Source: a virus
DNA length: 43,296 bases
Virus record (IMG/VR): IMGVR_UViG_3300036832_001336
Span: 1-43,296 of that record
Strand: one strand, 5' to 3'
Position 1 is the stretch's first letter. Each line of letters opens with the position of its first letter. The translations under genes and the position numbers were made by a program. The notes under the pieces were generated by a model. It searched no databases, was not told where the DNA came from, and saw only the letters and a program-made list of their open reading frames with translations. Shown here one piece after another: positions 7,332 through 15,099 of this stretch.

Positions 7332-7343
7332 GGACGGTAGCGC

Positions 7344-9500
7344 ATGAGCACATTAGCCGGAATGGTTGGCGGATCGGCGCCGATCGAACAAGGCGACGTT
7401 CAGGTAATGGGTCCGCTACTCGACCCGAAATATACCGATGACGGAGCGGTACAGCTTGTCATCCAGGATGCCCAACGCGCGCGCGTCTACCTCGATCAGA
7501 AGCAATGGAATTTGAACTGGCGAGAAAGCGACGTTTTATTTCAGAGCCCACGCACCAACCAGGCTTTTGAAGGCTCCACAGTTTCACGCGCCAACATCTC
7601 GAGATTTACGGTTGCAAAGCATGTCAATAGCCTTGTGCCGTCGATGAAAAGCGGAATCTTTTACGAGATGCCGCCCTTCCTAATTCGCCCCAGGCCTTCG
7701 ACCAACCAGGCCACCGCGCGCGCAAAAACCGCGCTCTATGGCGCGCTCTTCGACAAATGCCAATTTGAGGATGTGAGTGAGCGCGCGCTCGAGTCGATGA
7801 CCACGTTCGGCACTGTGATTGTGAAAGCGGGATGGGAAAAAACCACCCGCATTCGAAAACTGCGCGCGCCCAAAGCCGCGCCCATCACGATTAAAGTACC
7901 CTTCCGCGGCGAAATCACCATCCACACCGAAGAGAGCGATGCGCTCATCGTCAGGGACCAGGAGGAGACTACCCAGGGGCTCACCTATGAACTCTGCGAG
8001 CTCGGCAGCGTCCTGGTTGATCCGACCTGGAACACTCCGAATGCTCTCCACACCGGCGCCAAATACGTTGTGCACGTCACGTATCCCACCTACAAGGACC
8101 TCGACGACCTACGGGAGCAGGTTATCTATGACGAGAAGGGCAAGCGAGTGGGCGGGTACGACATTCCGAGCGAAGACGAATTAAAAGCGTTTTTCTTCGG
8201 CCATCAAAACATGAGCGCCGCGGCGCCGAGCCAGGTGCAATTAAATCTAGGCGGCCAAAATTGGTCGATTCACCACGCGCAGAATCCCGAGGAGCCGGCC
8301 AGCGCCGATCCGCTCGAGCAGCCCATACAGATGTTTGAGCGTTGGGATAGAAGTTGGGTGTACACGGTACTTTGTCCCGAAGGCGGCGACCAGGGGGTTT
8401 TGATTCGCAAGGAAGAACACCCGCTCCCCTTCCTGCCATTCTTCTCCGCCAATTTTTGGAACATACCAAACGCGGGTTATGGACTCGGCGCCGGCCGTCT
8501 CGCCGGCTCGGACCAGCGCATTGAAAAAGGTTTGACCGATGCGCTACTTGATATTTTGTCGTTCGCCATCAATCAAACCTATTTGCGCGATCGCGGCGCC
8601 AACGTTCCCACCGGGCAGATACGTCAGCGGCTCGGCGCCATCATCGACGTAGACACCAAGGCCGGCCAGAAGGTATCGGATGTTTTTGGCATCGTTGAAA
8701 CCCCGAAAGTCCCCTCCGAAGTTTTCGCCACCCTGCAAGCCGCAGCGCAAAGCGCGCAATCAACTACCGGCGCAGACGAAGCGTTCACACAAGGAAACCT
8801 CCCCGGCCGCGGCGGCAGCTCGGCGGCGCGCACGGCCACAGGCGCCGGAGGGATCATGTCCGCGAACGCGGGAAAGATCCAAGGCCCGGTCGGCCATTTT
8901 GTAAAGGGCATTCTTTTGCCCATGGTGGAGCTGACAGACTTCTTTGTTAAAGAGCGCATGAACCCGAGCGAGATCCGTAAGATTATCGGCCGCGAATTAG
9001 GCGATGCGTTCCAGCTCGACACTCAGAATTTTTACGAGTCAGACGATACTTTTGAATGCTTAGCCGGCGCCCATTTGGCCGCCAAAAAGGCCATGGCGCA
9101 AGCGCTTCCCTTGATGATTCAGATTTTTGAAAATGCGCCCCTGGTGCAACAGCTCAACGCGATCGGCTGGATTGTCGATGTGAAACAACTCCTCGATATG
9201 TTTATGGAAGTCTCGGAATGGAAGAACATGAGAGAGCTCATTCGGCCGATGACGCAAAAGGAAATGATGATGCACCAGCAGAGCAACCCAGGGATGCAAA
9301 AGACGCAAGCGCAAATTGCTACGATCGGCGCGCGCCACCAGGCCAAGACCGCGGAGATCGACCAGACCAACGAGGCCAAACTCGCGCAAGACCTGTTAGG
9401 CAAGGCCAGCGACGAAGCCGCGTTATGGGACGAAAGAAAATGGATGCGGAGCTCCATCGAGCAAAGCGAATTTTCACCGGAGGGCGCGAATGTAGGTTGA
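7344..9500 (+). CDS. Portal protein
   Basis: A 718-residue protein, close to the length of the P22-type portal (725 residues) and longer than most siphovirus portals. It follows the terminase and precedes scaffold and capsid genes. Typical features are the N-terminal region contacting RDAQRARVYLDQ, the central LIRKEEHPLPFLPFFSANFW strand-turn and the long C-terminal helical domain with repeated Gln/Met/Lys segments (residues about 560-700) that would form the crown or barrel. It makes the dodecameric DNA channel at the unique vertex and docks the terminase. No obvious defect. Confidence 0.85.
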   Translation: MSTLAGMVGGSAPIEQGDVQVMGPLLDPKYTDDGAVQLVIQDAQRARVYLDQKQWNLNWRESDVLFQSPRTNQAFEGSTVSRANISRFTVAKHVNSLVPSMKSGIFYEMPPFLIRPRPSTNQATARAKTALYGALFDKCQFEDVSERALESMTTFGTVIVKAGWEKTTRIRKLRAPKAAPITIKVPFRGEITIHTEESDALIVRDQEETTQGLTYELCELGSVLVDPTWNTPNALHTGAKYVVHVTYPTYKDLDDLREQVIYDEKGKRVGGYDIPSEDELKAFFFGHQNMSAAAPSQVQLNLGGQNWSIHHAQNPEEPASADPLEQPIQMFERWDRSWVYTVLCPEGGDQGVLIRKEEHPLPFLPFFSANFWNIPNAGYGLGAGRLAGSDQRIEKGLTDALLDILSFAINQTYLRDRGANVPTGQIRQRLGAIIDVDTKAGQKVSDVFGIVETPKVPSEVFATLQAAAQSAQSTTGADEAFTQGNLPGRGGSSAARTATGAGGIMSANAGKIQGPVGHFVKGILLPMVELTDFFVKERMNPSEIRKIIGRELGDAFQLDTQNFYESDDTFECLAGAHLAAKKAMAQALPLMIQIFENAPLVQQLNAIGWIVDVKQLLDMFMEVSEWKNMRELIRPMTQKEMMMHQQSNPGMQKTQAQIATIGARHQAKTAEIDQTNEAKLAQDLLGKASDEAALWDERKWMRSSIEQSEFSPEGANVG

Positions 9501-9513
9501 GGAGGCCAGGGCC

Positions 9514-9687
9514 ATGGTGTGGATTGTCATTGGATGCGCAACGGTCGGTTTCATTCTCATCTCTGTAGCCATCAGCCGGCGCCGAGCGCGGCGCCTCGAT
9601 AGCAAACGCGCCTGGGATGAGCTCACCGCGGACGAGCAACAGTTTGTACTCTCATGCCGGCGAGTCGAGCGCGGGGGTATCGAATGA
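9514..9687 (+). CDS. 57-residue single-helix membrane protein
   Basis: A small protein with one strong hydrophobic helix at residues 2-20 (VWIVIGCATVGFILISVAI) followed by a basic SRRRARR stop-transfer patch and a soluble tail with TADEQQFVLSC. GAGGAGG lies about ten bases upstream. The arrangement predicts an N-out, C-in inner-membrane protein. Its stop overlaps the next start as ATGA. Its role in the middle of the head operon is unknown; small membrane proteins here may be lysis or superinfection factors. Confidence 0.6.
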   Translation: MVWIVIGCATVGFILISVAISRRRARRLDSKRAWDELTADEQQFVLSCRRVERGGIE

Positions 9688-9932
9688 AATGGGCCACCGC
9701 GCTTTTGTTTTTTGCAATCGGGTGCAATCTGAAAATCGAACACAAGGGCATGGAGTGTCATTGCATGGCGCCGATAATCCTCAACCCCCAAGAGGAGCCC
9801 GAGAAACACAAAAGAGTGAGAAGCGATGGAATTGAAATTGCGAACCACGCGGACCCTGAAGATTACCGAGCTCCAGGTGTCGCCCGAGGAAAAAGAACTC
9901 CTTGCGCAACTCTCCCAAGACCCGCGCTATGA
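9684..9932 (+). CDS. Small Cys-containing, possible lipoprotein
   Basis: Up to 82 residues, starting in the ATGA overlap with the previous gene. The N terminus MKWATALLFFAIGC is a short hydrophobic segment ending at a Cys, which resembles a lipoprotein signal with AIGC as a weak lipobox; further Cys residues follow (MECHC). The last 107 bases overlap the next gene in another frame, and the C-terminal part reads like an unconstrained frame. The gene may be real only in its first half or may be small-lipoprotein-like. Low to moderate confidence. Confidence 0.4.
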   Translation: MKWATALLFFAIGCNLKIEHKGMECHCMAPIILNPQEEPEKHKRVRSDGIEIANHADPEDYRAPGVARGKRTPCATLPRPAL

Positions 9933-10164
9933 GGCATTGTTAAATGTGATGGAGCGCGCTTGCATTGAAATTGACGCCGGCATGGTAAATGCTCCGGTTA
10001 ACGATCCCGAGGGAGTACTCGGAGCTCATTGCGTGGCGAAAGCCGCATGGAAGATGTTTACTTACATTCAGCGACAGGTGTTAAATGCCTACCATACGCG
10101 CGAAACTGGAGAGCTCGAGCAATCGGCGCCGACTCTCGAGGAAACCTTGCAAAGCATCATGTAA
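9826..10164 (+). CDS. Hypothetical helical protein before scaffold
   Basis: A 112-residue protein starting MELKLRTT, preceded by GAGAAGCG. Mostly helical: VSPEEKELLAQLSQDPRYEA, a central segment LNVMERACIEIDAG, and an acidic end LEETLQSIM. It resembles small head-assembly proteins located between portal and scaffold, but I recognise no family. The gene is followed after 12 bases by the putative scaffold gene. Confidence 0.65.
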   Translation: MELKLRTTRTLKITELQVSPEEKELLAQLSQDPRYEALLNVMERACIEIDAGMVNAPVNDPEGVLGAHCVAKAAWKMFTYIQRQVLNAYHTRETGELEQSAPTLEETLQSIM

Positions 10165-10176
10165 CGGAGCTGAAGC

Positions 10177-11046
10177 GTGAAGAACTGGCAGGAGTTAGGA
10201 AACGGCCGCTGGAAATTGACCATCACCCCGGATGAGCCAGGGGACCCTTCGCCCATCTCCGTTTACCGCGGGACGAAAGAAGAAATCGCGGACCAACTTG
10301 CGGAGAGCCAGGAAAATTCAAACCGCAGATTTGCCGAGATCCGCCGCAATGGCCAGAACGGCGCCCACCCCACCCCATCCCCCAACCAGAGCCCGAAGCC
10401 TCTCACCGCAACCGAGCGTTTACAGACAGTAGCGGAATTGCAGAATCCCGCGACCGTCGATAAAGGCGTTACCCGAGTCCTGGAATCTGTAATGGGTCCC
10501 ATGGAGGAGGAGCGGCAACGCCGGCAGCGTGAGACGGCCAGGGCGATGACGGAAAGCGCAGTACAAGCGGCCTCAGCTTTTTATGAGCGGACACCGGAAT
10601 GGTATCCGAGTGAGCACAACAAAACCACGCTCACCGAGTACATGAAGAGAATGAGGCTCGAGCCCACACTTGAAAATTTCACCCGCTCTTTCGAGGAATT
10701 GAGTGCAGCCAAATTACTGCAACCCATCCCCGCGGAAGGTTCACCCGAAGAAGTTGAGTCAGAGGAAGACGACACCGAGCGTAATGCTCACGGACAGCGC
10801 AATGCTCCCGCCGCGACTCCGAAGCCAAAGACTCCTAGCCGAGTCTCGACGGGCATAACTCAGAGAGACATCTCTGGTTCGCCCCCGAGGCCCACAACGC
10901 GCCTCAAGTATTCGCGGGAGCAGCTAGCCAACATGAGCAAAGAGGATTACAAGCAAATCATGCTGACAGACAGACTCGAGCTCGAGCGCTGCGAAAATTT
11001 CTATGCACGTCAAGACGCAGAGAAGCAGCGGCGCAAGGTAGGATAG
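10177..11046 (+). CDS. Putative scaffolding protein
   Basis: A 289-residue, highly charged protein read from GTG, with CGGAGC about eight bases upstream. It has a helical, Glu/Gln/Arg-rich centre (MEEERQRRQRETARAMTES near residues 109-127), low-complexity Pro/Ser/Thr linkers, an acidic stretch EEVESEEDD near 188, and a basic C-terminal helix ending EKQRRKVG. Scaffolds typically lie directly before the capsid gene and have a basic C-terminal helix that contacts the coat protein, which fits. The assignment rests on position and composition, not on a signature. Confidence 0.6.
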   Translation: MKNWQELGNGRWKLTITPDEPGDPSPISVYRGTKEEIADQLAESQENSNRRFAEIRRNGQNGAHPTPSPNQSPKPLTATERLQTVAELQNPATVDKGVTRVLESVMGPMEEERQRRQRETARAMTESAVQAASAFYERTPEWYPSEHNKTTLTEYMKRMRLEPTLENFTRSFEELSAAKLLQPIPAEGSPEEVESEEDDTERNAHGQRNAPAATPKPKTPSRVSTGITQRDISGSPPRPTTRLKYSREQLANMSKEDYKQIMLTDRLELERCENFYARQDAEKQRRKVG

Positions 11047-11088
11047 GCCGGCACCCGCGCTACCCGGAGGCAACACGGGAGCGCTGCG

Positions 11089-12264
11089 ATGCGGATAACG
11101 GTACCGAAAGATCACAAGTTTCAGGAGCGGAGCAATTGGATAGTCACCAAGGTTGTCTATCCGATTCTCTACGTGCTGGCCCTGTGGGGCTCAGCGATCG
11201 CCTTCGCCATTCGGCAAGAAGGCAGTTACTTTGCTCATGCGGCGAGGCTCGGCGCAGGGTACTCCCCCGCGTCGAACATGACGAGCAACCTCACGCAGAC
11301 GCAGGTGAATTATTACGATAAAAATTTTGTCGACAACTTGAAGGCGGAAACACCGCAGTATAGGTGCGTCGAACGGCGGCCGTTACCCGAAAACTCCGGT
11401 AACACGTTGAACCTTTTCGAATATGTCACTTTCGGCCCGGATCTTTCCCAGGCCCCGGAAGGCACCGTTCAGAGCGGCGAAACGATTAACATATTGACCG
11501 ATAAAATCGTTATCGGCAACTACGCGGATTACCTGAATTACAGCCGATTTTCGATGCAATTGGCGATCGACCCCGCTTTGGAAAATGGCGGCAAGGAGCT
11601 GGCTTACCAGGCCGCTTTGACCGTCGCTTATTTGATCAAAAACACCACCGACGTTTTGAACACCATCGACGCCAGCGTTTTGATACAGAATGCGGCCACC
11701 GTTCCTTTCAACAAGAACAACATTACGAGCGCGGTTGCTTCGCTCCGCGGCCGCAACGTGAAGCCGATGGAGGCCGGCGAGTTTTGCGGAATTATTCCGC
11801 CCTTCGCCTGGGGCGATGCGCTCAACGATCCGGCAAACAACAGCTTCACGGACGTGTTGAAGCGCACCCAGGAAGGAACCGACGCTTTGAAGGAATTGCC
11901 TTCAGGAGACGGCGGACGAGTGCAAGTGATGCATTGGGCCGGCGTGGCGTTTTACGAATCCACGATTGTGCTCCAAACCTTGAACTACAAGGGCAACACC
12001 GGCGTCACGGCGTATCGAACCTACATTTACGGAAAAGACGGCATTATTGCCATCAGCATGGGCGCGAAGGAAAATACTGCGCTCGGGGATGGCGATTGGC
12101 GCAATTTGAAAGTCATCACCAAGCGCTACGACGATGCCTCTGTGAGCGATCCGGCCATGATGATTGGCGGGAGCTGCGCGTACAACTTCAATTTTGCCGT
12201 GGGAGTCGTGCCGGATACAACCGGACGTGTGCGCGTGATTGATGCGCCCACGCAGATCAGCTAA
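11089..12264 (+). CDS. Major capsid protein, N4-gp56-like
   Basis: A 391-residue protein. From about residue 68 it follows the N4-gp56 major capsid pattern: VNYYDKNFVDNLKAETPQY, RRPLPENSGNTLNLFEY, then GETINILTDKIVIGNYADY and AIDPALENGGKELAYQAALT. This forms the HK97-fold shell. The first 63 residues are an unusual extension containing a strongly hydrophobic helix (about residues 19-43). The ATG at 11089 has GGGAG seven bases upstream, while the alternative ATG at 11278 (MTSNLTQTQ), which would give a normal-length gp56, has no ribosome-binding site. So the long form is probably made and may be trimmed. Position after the scaffold supports the call. Confidence 0.85.
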   Translation: MRITVPKDHKFQERSNWIVTKVVYPILYVLALWGSAIAFAIRQEGSYFAHAARLGAGYSPASNMTSNLTQTQVNYYDKNFVDNLKAETPQYRCVERRPLPENSGNTLNLFEYVTFGPDLSQAPEGTVQSGETINILTDKIVIGNYADYLNYSRFSMQLAIDPALENGGKELAYQAALTVAYLIKNTTDVLNTIDASVLIQNAATVPFNKNNITSAVASLRGRNVKPMEAGEFCGIIPPFAWGDALNDPANNSFTDVLKRTQEGTDALKELPSGDGGRVQVMHWAGVAFYESTIVLQTLNYKGNTGVTAYRTYIYGKDGIIAISMGAKENTALGDGDWRNLKVITKRYDDASVSDPAMMIGGSCAYNFNFAVGVVPDTTGRVRVIDAPTQIS

Positions 12265-12320
12265 GCGTAACACGGTCGCGGCGCCTGAACGGCCTCACCA
12301 GCCCTGTAGGGCGCACCGAT

Positions 12321-12360
12321 GCGGCGGCGGGAGCCTGGGGCGACCACTCGGCTCCTTCCC
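12321..12360 (+). terminator. Weak hairpin after capsid gene
   Basis: In the 114-base gap after the capsid stop, GGAGCC (12330-12335) can pair with GGCTCC (12350-12355), followed by TTCCCC. A smaller GCCC-TGTA-GGGC hairpin lies just before it. Neither has a real T run, so partial attenuation after the capsid gene is the most that can be suggested. Confidence 0.22.
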
Positions 12361-12378
12361 CGCTTGAATGAGGTAATT

Positions 12379-12843
12379 ATGCCGACTAAAAAATTCACTC
12401 AGGCCGAGGCGGACGATATAGAGCTCCGGTACAAACAACTCCTCATCGAGGAAATGATGGAGAAGTCGCAAGCGCGCGCCGATCGCAAGGAGCAGCTTGC
12501 AGCAGATCGCGCCCAGCAGATTGCCGATTTTCTCAAGAACGAAAAAGAGCGCTTGCGCCGGCAGCTCGTTTGCAAGCACCGCAAGGGCGGCAAAGATAAC
12601 AAATTTGCCAACGGCAATTCGCAGAATTTCTCCGTGATTATGAACACCTATCCCACCGGCGACCAGTGCGTGATGTGTACCAGGTGCGGGAAAGAAGTTT
12701 GGAAACCCAAGCGGAGTTTGCGCAAGGAAAACCCCGAGCTCTACCAGGAGCAATGGAGGCTATGGGTCGAGTGGCGCGACTTCCCTACCGACAACAGCCC
12801 GAGCGGCGGCCAGATTTTTGATATTCAATCGAGCGCAGCATGA
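12379..12843 (+). CDS. Helical protein with zinc-finger module
   Basis: A 154-residue protein from the ATG with GAGGT about six bases upstream. The first 70 residues form a long charged helix (LRYKQLLIEEMMEKSQARAD). The second part has Cys-x-His at LVCKH and a CVMCTRCGKEVW cluster, a likely zinc-binding fold, then a Trp-rich segment WRLWVEWRDF. It sits between the capsid and connector genes and is probably a minor virion or assembly factor. No family recognised. Its stop overlaps the next start as ATGA. Confidence 0.6.
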   Translation: MPTKKFTQAEADDIELRYKQLLIEEMMEKSQARADRKEQLAADRAQQIADFLKNEKERLRRQLVCKHRKGGKDNKFANGNSQNFSVIMNTYPTGDQCVMCTRCGKEVWKPKRSLRKENPELYQEQWRLWVEWRDFPTDNSPSGGQIFDIQSSAA

Positions 12844-13145
12844 CCAAACCCAAGAAACACGCACCCCGCAAGGCTGAAAAGACTCAGCCAAGGAGACCCG
12901 TACTCATGACCAACCGACGCAGCCAACACGACGAAGACGAGCTCGAGGAACAGACCACCGTAGCCGAAGACACGGAAAAGGATCCCCTGGATACCGATGC
13001 CGGCAATGAAGAAATTGACGAGCGCAAGCTCGATGAGCAAGGCAACGAGATCCCGGAATTTATCCAGCAGTTGAGTCCGACCGACGCCGCGGAATTTGCC
13101 AAGCTCTCGCCCAACTCCAAAGTGAAGCGCGCGCGCGGCTTCTAA
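12840..13145 (+). CDS. Charged hypothetical protein
   Basis: A 101-residue protein: basic first 20 residues (KPKKHAPRKAEKTQPRRP), then a strongly acidic middle (DEDELEEQTTVAEDTEKD) and a basic end. The ATGA overlap supports the start at 12840, but an in-frame ATG at 12906 has AGGAGA nine bases upstream and would give a 79-residue acidic form; both may be used. Function unknown; the composition resembles assembly chaperones or capsid-associated proteins. Confidence 0.55.
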   Translation: MTKPKKHAPRKAEKTQPRRPVLMTNRRSQHDEDELEEQTTVAEDTEKDPLDTDAGNEEIDERKLDEQGNEIPEFIQQLSPTDAAEFAKLSPNSKVKRARGF

Positions 13146-13161
13146 GCCGAGGAGGAAGGCC

Positions 13162-14166
13162 ATGGGCTCGAGCACTACGACGCTGCAAAGCGTTGTCGAT
13201 TCCGTTTGTTCAACCGGCGAAATGGCGCCGGTTATGCCGGCCGGAGGGTACGCCGTGGCCACCATCTTGACCATGGCCACCGATGTAATGCTCGAGCTCA
13301 TCAGCCAGCGATTCAATTGGAAGTGGAACCGGATGCGGGTGCCGCCGTTCTATACGATTTCATGGCAACAAGATTATGCCGGCCTAGGTTCTAGCTATCC
13401 CGCGCCTATCGGATGGCTGGAAAACGCCTATTGGACGGATATAAATAACGCCGCATTGCCGAAACCGACCTATGCGATGGAACCGGCGCGCGATCTTCCC
13501 GTTACCTCGATCAGCGGCAACCCACCAGCCAAAATAGATTGGGAGTTTAACAACCAGCTCATACAAGGCGTGTGGCCAGGAGTCAGCAAGAAGTACACCA
13601 ATCCGCTCGGAGCTCTGATAGCGCCGACCAATCCAAGCACCAACATTCTGGACGCGGCCGGCAACATCCTGGTGCTCACGACCTACGGGACGACAGGCGC
13701 GACAGCCCCCGCGGCGCCGGCGAACTCGGCCGAAGGCACGACCGTGAACGATGGTACTTGCGTTTGGACCGTGGCCGGCCCCAACTCGCAAGGCTTCCGC
13801 ATCCTTCCCCTTCCCCCGCAGCAAGCCACCGTTTACCAGGTGAACGTAGTAGCGCAGCGACAGGCGCCGGCGCCCTTCACCAACCTGCAAAATTTCATCA
13901 ATCCGATCCCCGACGATTACGCCAATTGGTTCCGCTCCGGCTTCTTCGCGCAGTGCTACAAATACAGCCCCAACCCGCAAATGCGCGCCATGTTCCCGAA
14001 GATGAATGGAGGTTGGATAGACGCCATTGTGGGCGCGCTCAAGCAAGGCGACCGAGAGCAAACCAACTCCGGCTTTATCCCTGACCGCAGCGTGGTAGCG
14101 CCACAGGGCGGAATCGACATAGGGCCAGCGAATCCGTACCTTTATAATGTGTGGCCAGGTCGTTGA
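13162..14166 (+). CDS. Head-tail connector / tail structural protein
   Basis: A 334-residue protein with GAGGAGG upstream. The N-terminal part (YAVATILTMATDVMLELISQ) resembles a connector helix region. Residues about 176-209 contain the module GTTGATAP...GTTVNDGTCVWTV, which recurs in the large gene at 15805 and is typical of short beta repeats in tail proteins. The C-terminal part is Trp/Phe/Pro-rich (PNPQMRAMFPKMNGG). The last seven residues YNVWPGR are encoded again, with different codons, at 14892-14912 on the far side of an HNH gene. This gene was therefore the target of that insertion. The role as connector rests on position. Confidence 0.6.
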   Translation: MGSSTTTLQSVVDSVCSTGEMAPVMPAGGYAVATILTMATDVMLELISQRFNWKWNRMRVPPFYTISWQQDYAGLGSSYPAPIGWLENAYWTDINNAALPKPTYAMEPARDLPVTSISGNPPAKIDWEFNNQLIQGVWPGVSKKYTNPLGALIAPTNPSTNILDAAGNILVLTTYGTTGATAPAAPANSAEGTTVNDGTCVWTVAGPNSQGFRILPLPPQQATVYQVNVVAQRQAPAPFTNLQNFINPIPDDYANWFRSGFFAQCYKYSPNPQMRAMFPKMNGGWIDAIVGALKQGDREQTNSGFIPDRSVVAPQGGIDIGPANPYLYNVWPGR

Positions 14167-14891
14167 TTTTACTGACTTTGTAGTTGTTTCATCATCGCCG
14201 CAACGCGCTCGATCCGGCGAACTCTGGAGGGTGAATTACACCAGTGAATTTCGAAATGACAATTCGCGCAGAGCGTTTCAAGATTCTCGTTCGCGTGATT
14301 TTTGTTGTTCTCATCGCGGTGATGAACGGTCAAATGATGCAAATTCTTGTCGCCGCATTTTTCGCAACAGAGCTCGCCCTTTCGTTGAATCGTAACGATG
14401 AATCCGCGTATTCGATAATCGCCTTTCCCGGCGAGATATCGACTCAGAGAAGCGCACCGGCGAGAGCAGAAAAATACGTGAGCGGCTTCGATTGTTTTCC
14501 CGCATATCTGACATGGAGGCTGTTTAGCACAAGCGCGAGAACAGAAGTTTTGTCTGTTTCGTCTTGTCATCTTCACTGTGAAAATCTTGCCGCAGCGCTT
14601 ACACGGAATTTCTTGGCCAGGTTCTTGTCTGCGTCGGAAAAAGCGTTCGGGATCTTTCACGCGCGCCTTGACCGAGCAAGCGTAAGAACAAAACCGCGGT
14701 GTTCTATAAGCTCTGAATCGCCGCGAGAACGGTTTATTGCAGCCCTCACATTTGTAGGTTTTCTGACGATTTGCCGCACGTTGCGATTCGAAAAAACAAT
14801 CCTTCGAACAAAATCGCGGTATGGCAGAGTAAGCGGTTCGGTTAAATCTCCGCTTGCAGCGTTCACATTTGAAAGTCATTTTCCTCAAGTG
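14143..14891. mobile_element. HNH homing-endonuclease cassette
   Basis: About 750 bases consisting of a recoded 3' end of the upstream gene (from 14143) and an antisense HNH gene. The right edge is marked by a second YNVWPGR-stop sequence at 14892-14915 that continues directly into the ribosome-binding site of the next structural gene. The interior has visibly lower GC than the flanks. The simplest reading is a free-standing homing endonuclease that entered at the end of the gene and brought its own version of the terminal codons. Confidence 0.7.
14169..14879 (-). CDS. HNH endonuclease with four zinc modules
   Basis: A 236-residue protein starting MTFKCERC; GAGGA lies a few bases upstream of this ATG, so I rejected a 101-codon in-frame extension. 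Four Cys-x2-Cys...Cys-x3-Cys modules (Cys 5/8/24/28, 44/47/64/68, 93/96/113/117, 123/126/138/142) form tandem treble-clef-like DNA-binding units. They are followed by an HNH nuclease core with C172/C175, H186-H187, and the ANENLETLCANCH segment (C204/C207, N206, H208). This is a homing-type, site-specific nuclease. It is antisense to the structural operon and its stop is two bases from the stop of the upstream gene. Confidence 0.9.
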   Translation of the reverse strand: MTFKCERCKRRFNRTAYSAIPRFCSKDCFFESQRAANRQKTYKCEGCNKPFSRRFRAYRTPRFCSYACSVKARVKDPERFFRRRQEPGQEIPCKRCGKIFTVKMTRRNRQNFCSRACAKQPPCQICGKTIEAAHVFFCSRRCASLSRYLAGKGDYRIRGFIVTIQRKGELCCEKCGDKNLHHLTVHHRDENNKNHANENLETLCANCHFEIHWCNSPSRVRRIERVAAMMKQLQSQ

Positions 14892-14915
14892 TACAACGTT
14901 TGGCCAGGGAGGTAA
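14892..14915 (+). repeat. Remnant copy of upstream gene 3' end (YNVWPGR-stop)
   Basis: These 24 bases encode YNVWPGR and a stop, the same ending as the gene at 13162-14166 (14143-14166). Five of seven codons differ synonymously (TAC/TAT, AAC/AAT, GTT/GTG, GGG/GGT, AGG/CGT). Here GGGAGGTAA also supplies the Shine-Dalgarno sequence of the gene at 14920, so this is probably the original end, now cut off from its gene. Confidence 0.8.
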
Positions 14916-14919
14916 GGCG

Positions 14920-15099
14920 ATGCCACTCAAGCCAGGAAAGAGCAGAAAAACCATCTCGAGCAATATCCGCGAACTGCACAAGGGCAAAACATTCTCGCGG
15001 ACGCGCGCGAAATTCGGCGCCAAGCGCGCCAACAAACAAGCGGTTGCGATCGCTTTCAATGAGGCGAGAAAAAAGGCCAACAAGAAAAGAGCGAAGTAA
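14920..15099 (+). CDS. Small basic phage protein (DUF6496-like)
   Basis: A 59-residue, Lys/Arg-rich protein starting MPLKPGKSRKTIS. The pattern SNIRELHKGKTF...RANKQAVAIAFNEARKKA is that of a small protein family common in phage structural regions (similar to DUF6496). The GGGAGG Shine-Dalgarno overlaps the remnant 3' end described above. Biochemical role unknown. The next gene starts at the base after its stop, indicating one operon. Confidence 0.7.
   Translation: MPLKPGKSRKTISSNIRELHKGKTFSRTRAKFGAKRANKQAVAIAFNEARKKANKKRAK

Noticed and set aside
14244-14915. Plus-strand 223-codon frame ending in VYNVWPGR
   Set aside because: Its body is the antisense of the HNH gene and reads as noise. Only the last seven codons matter, as the remnant end of the upstream gene.
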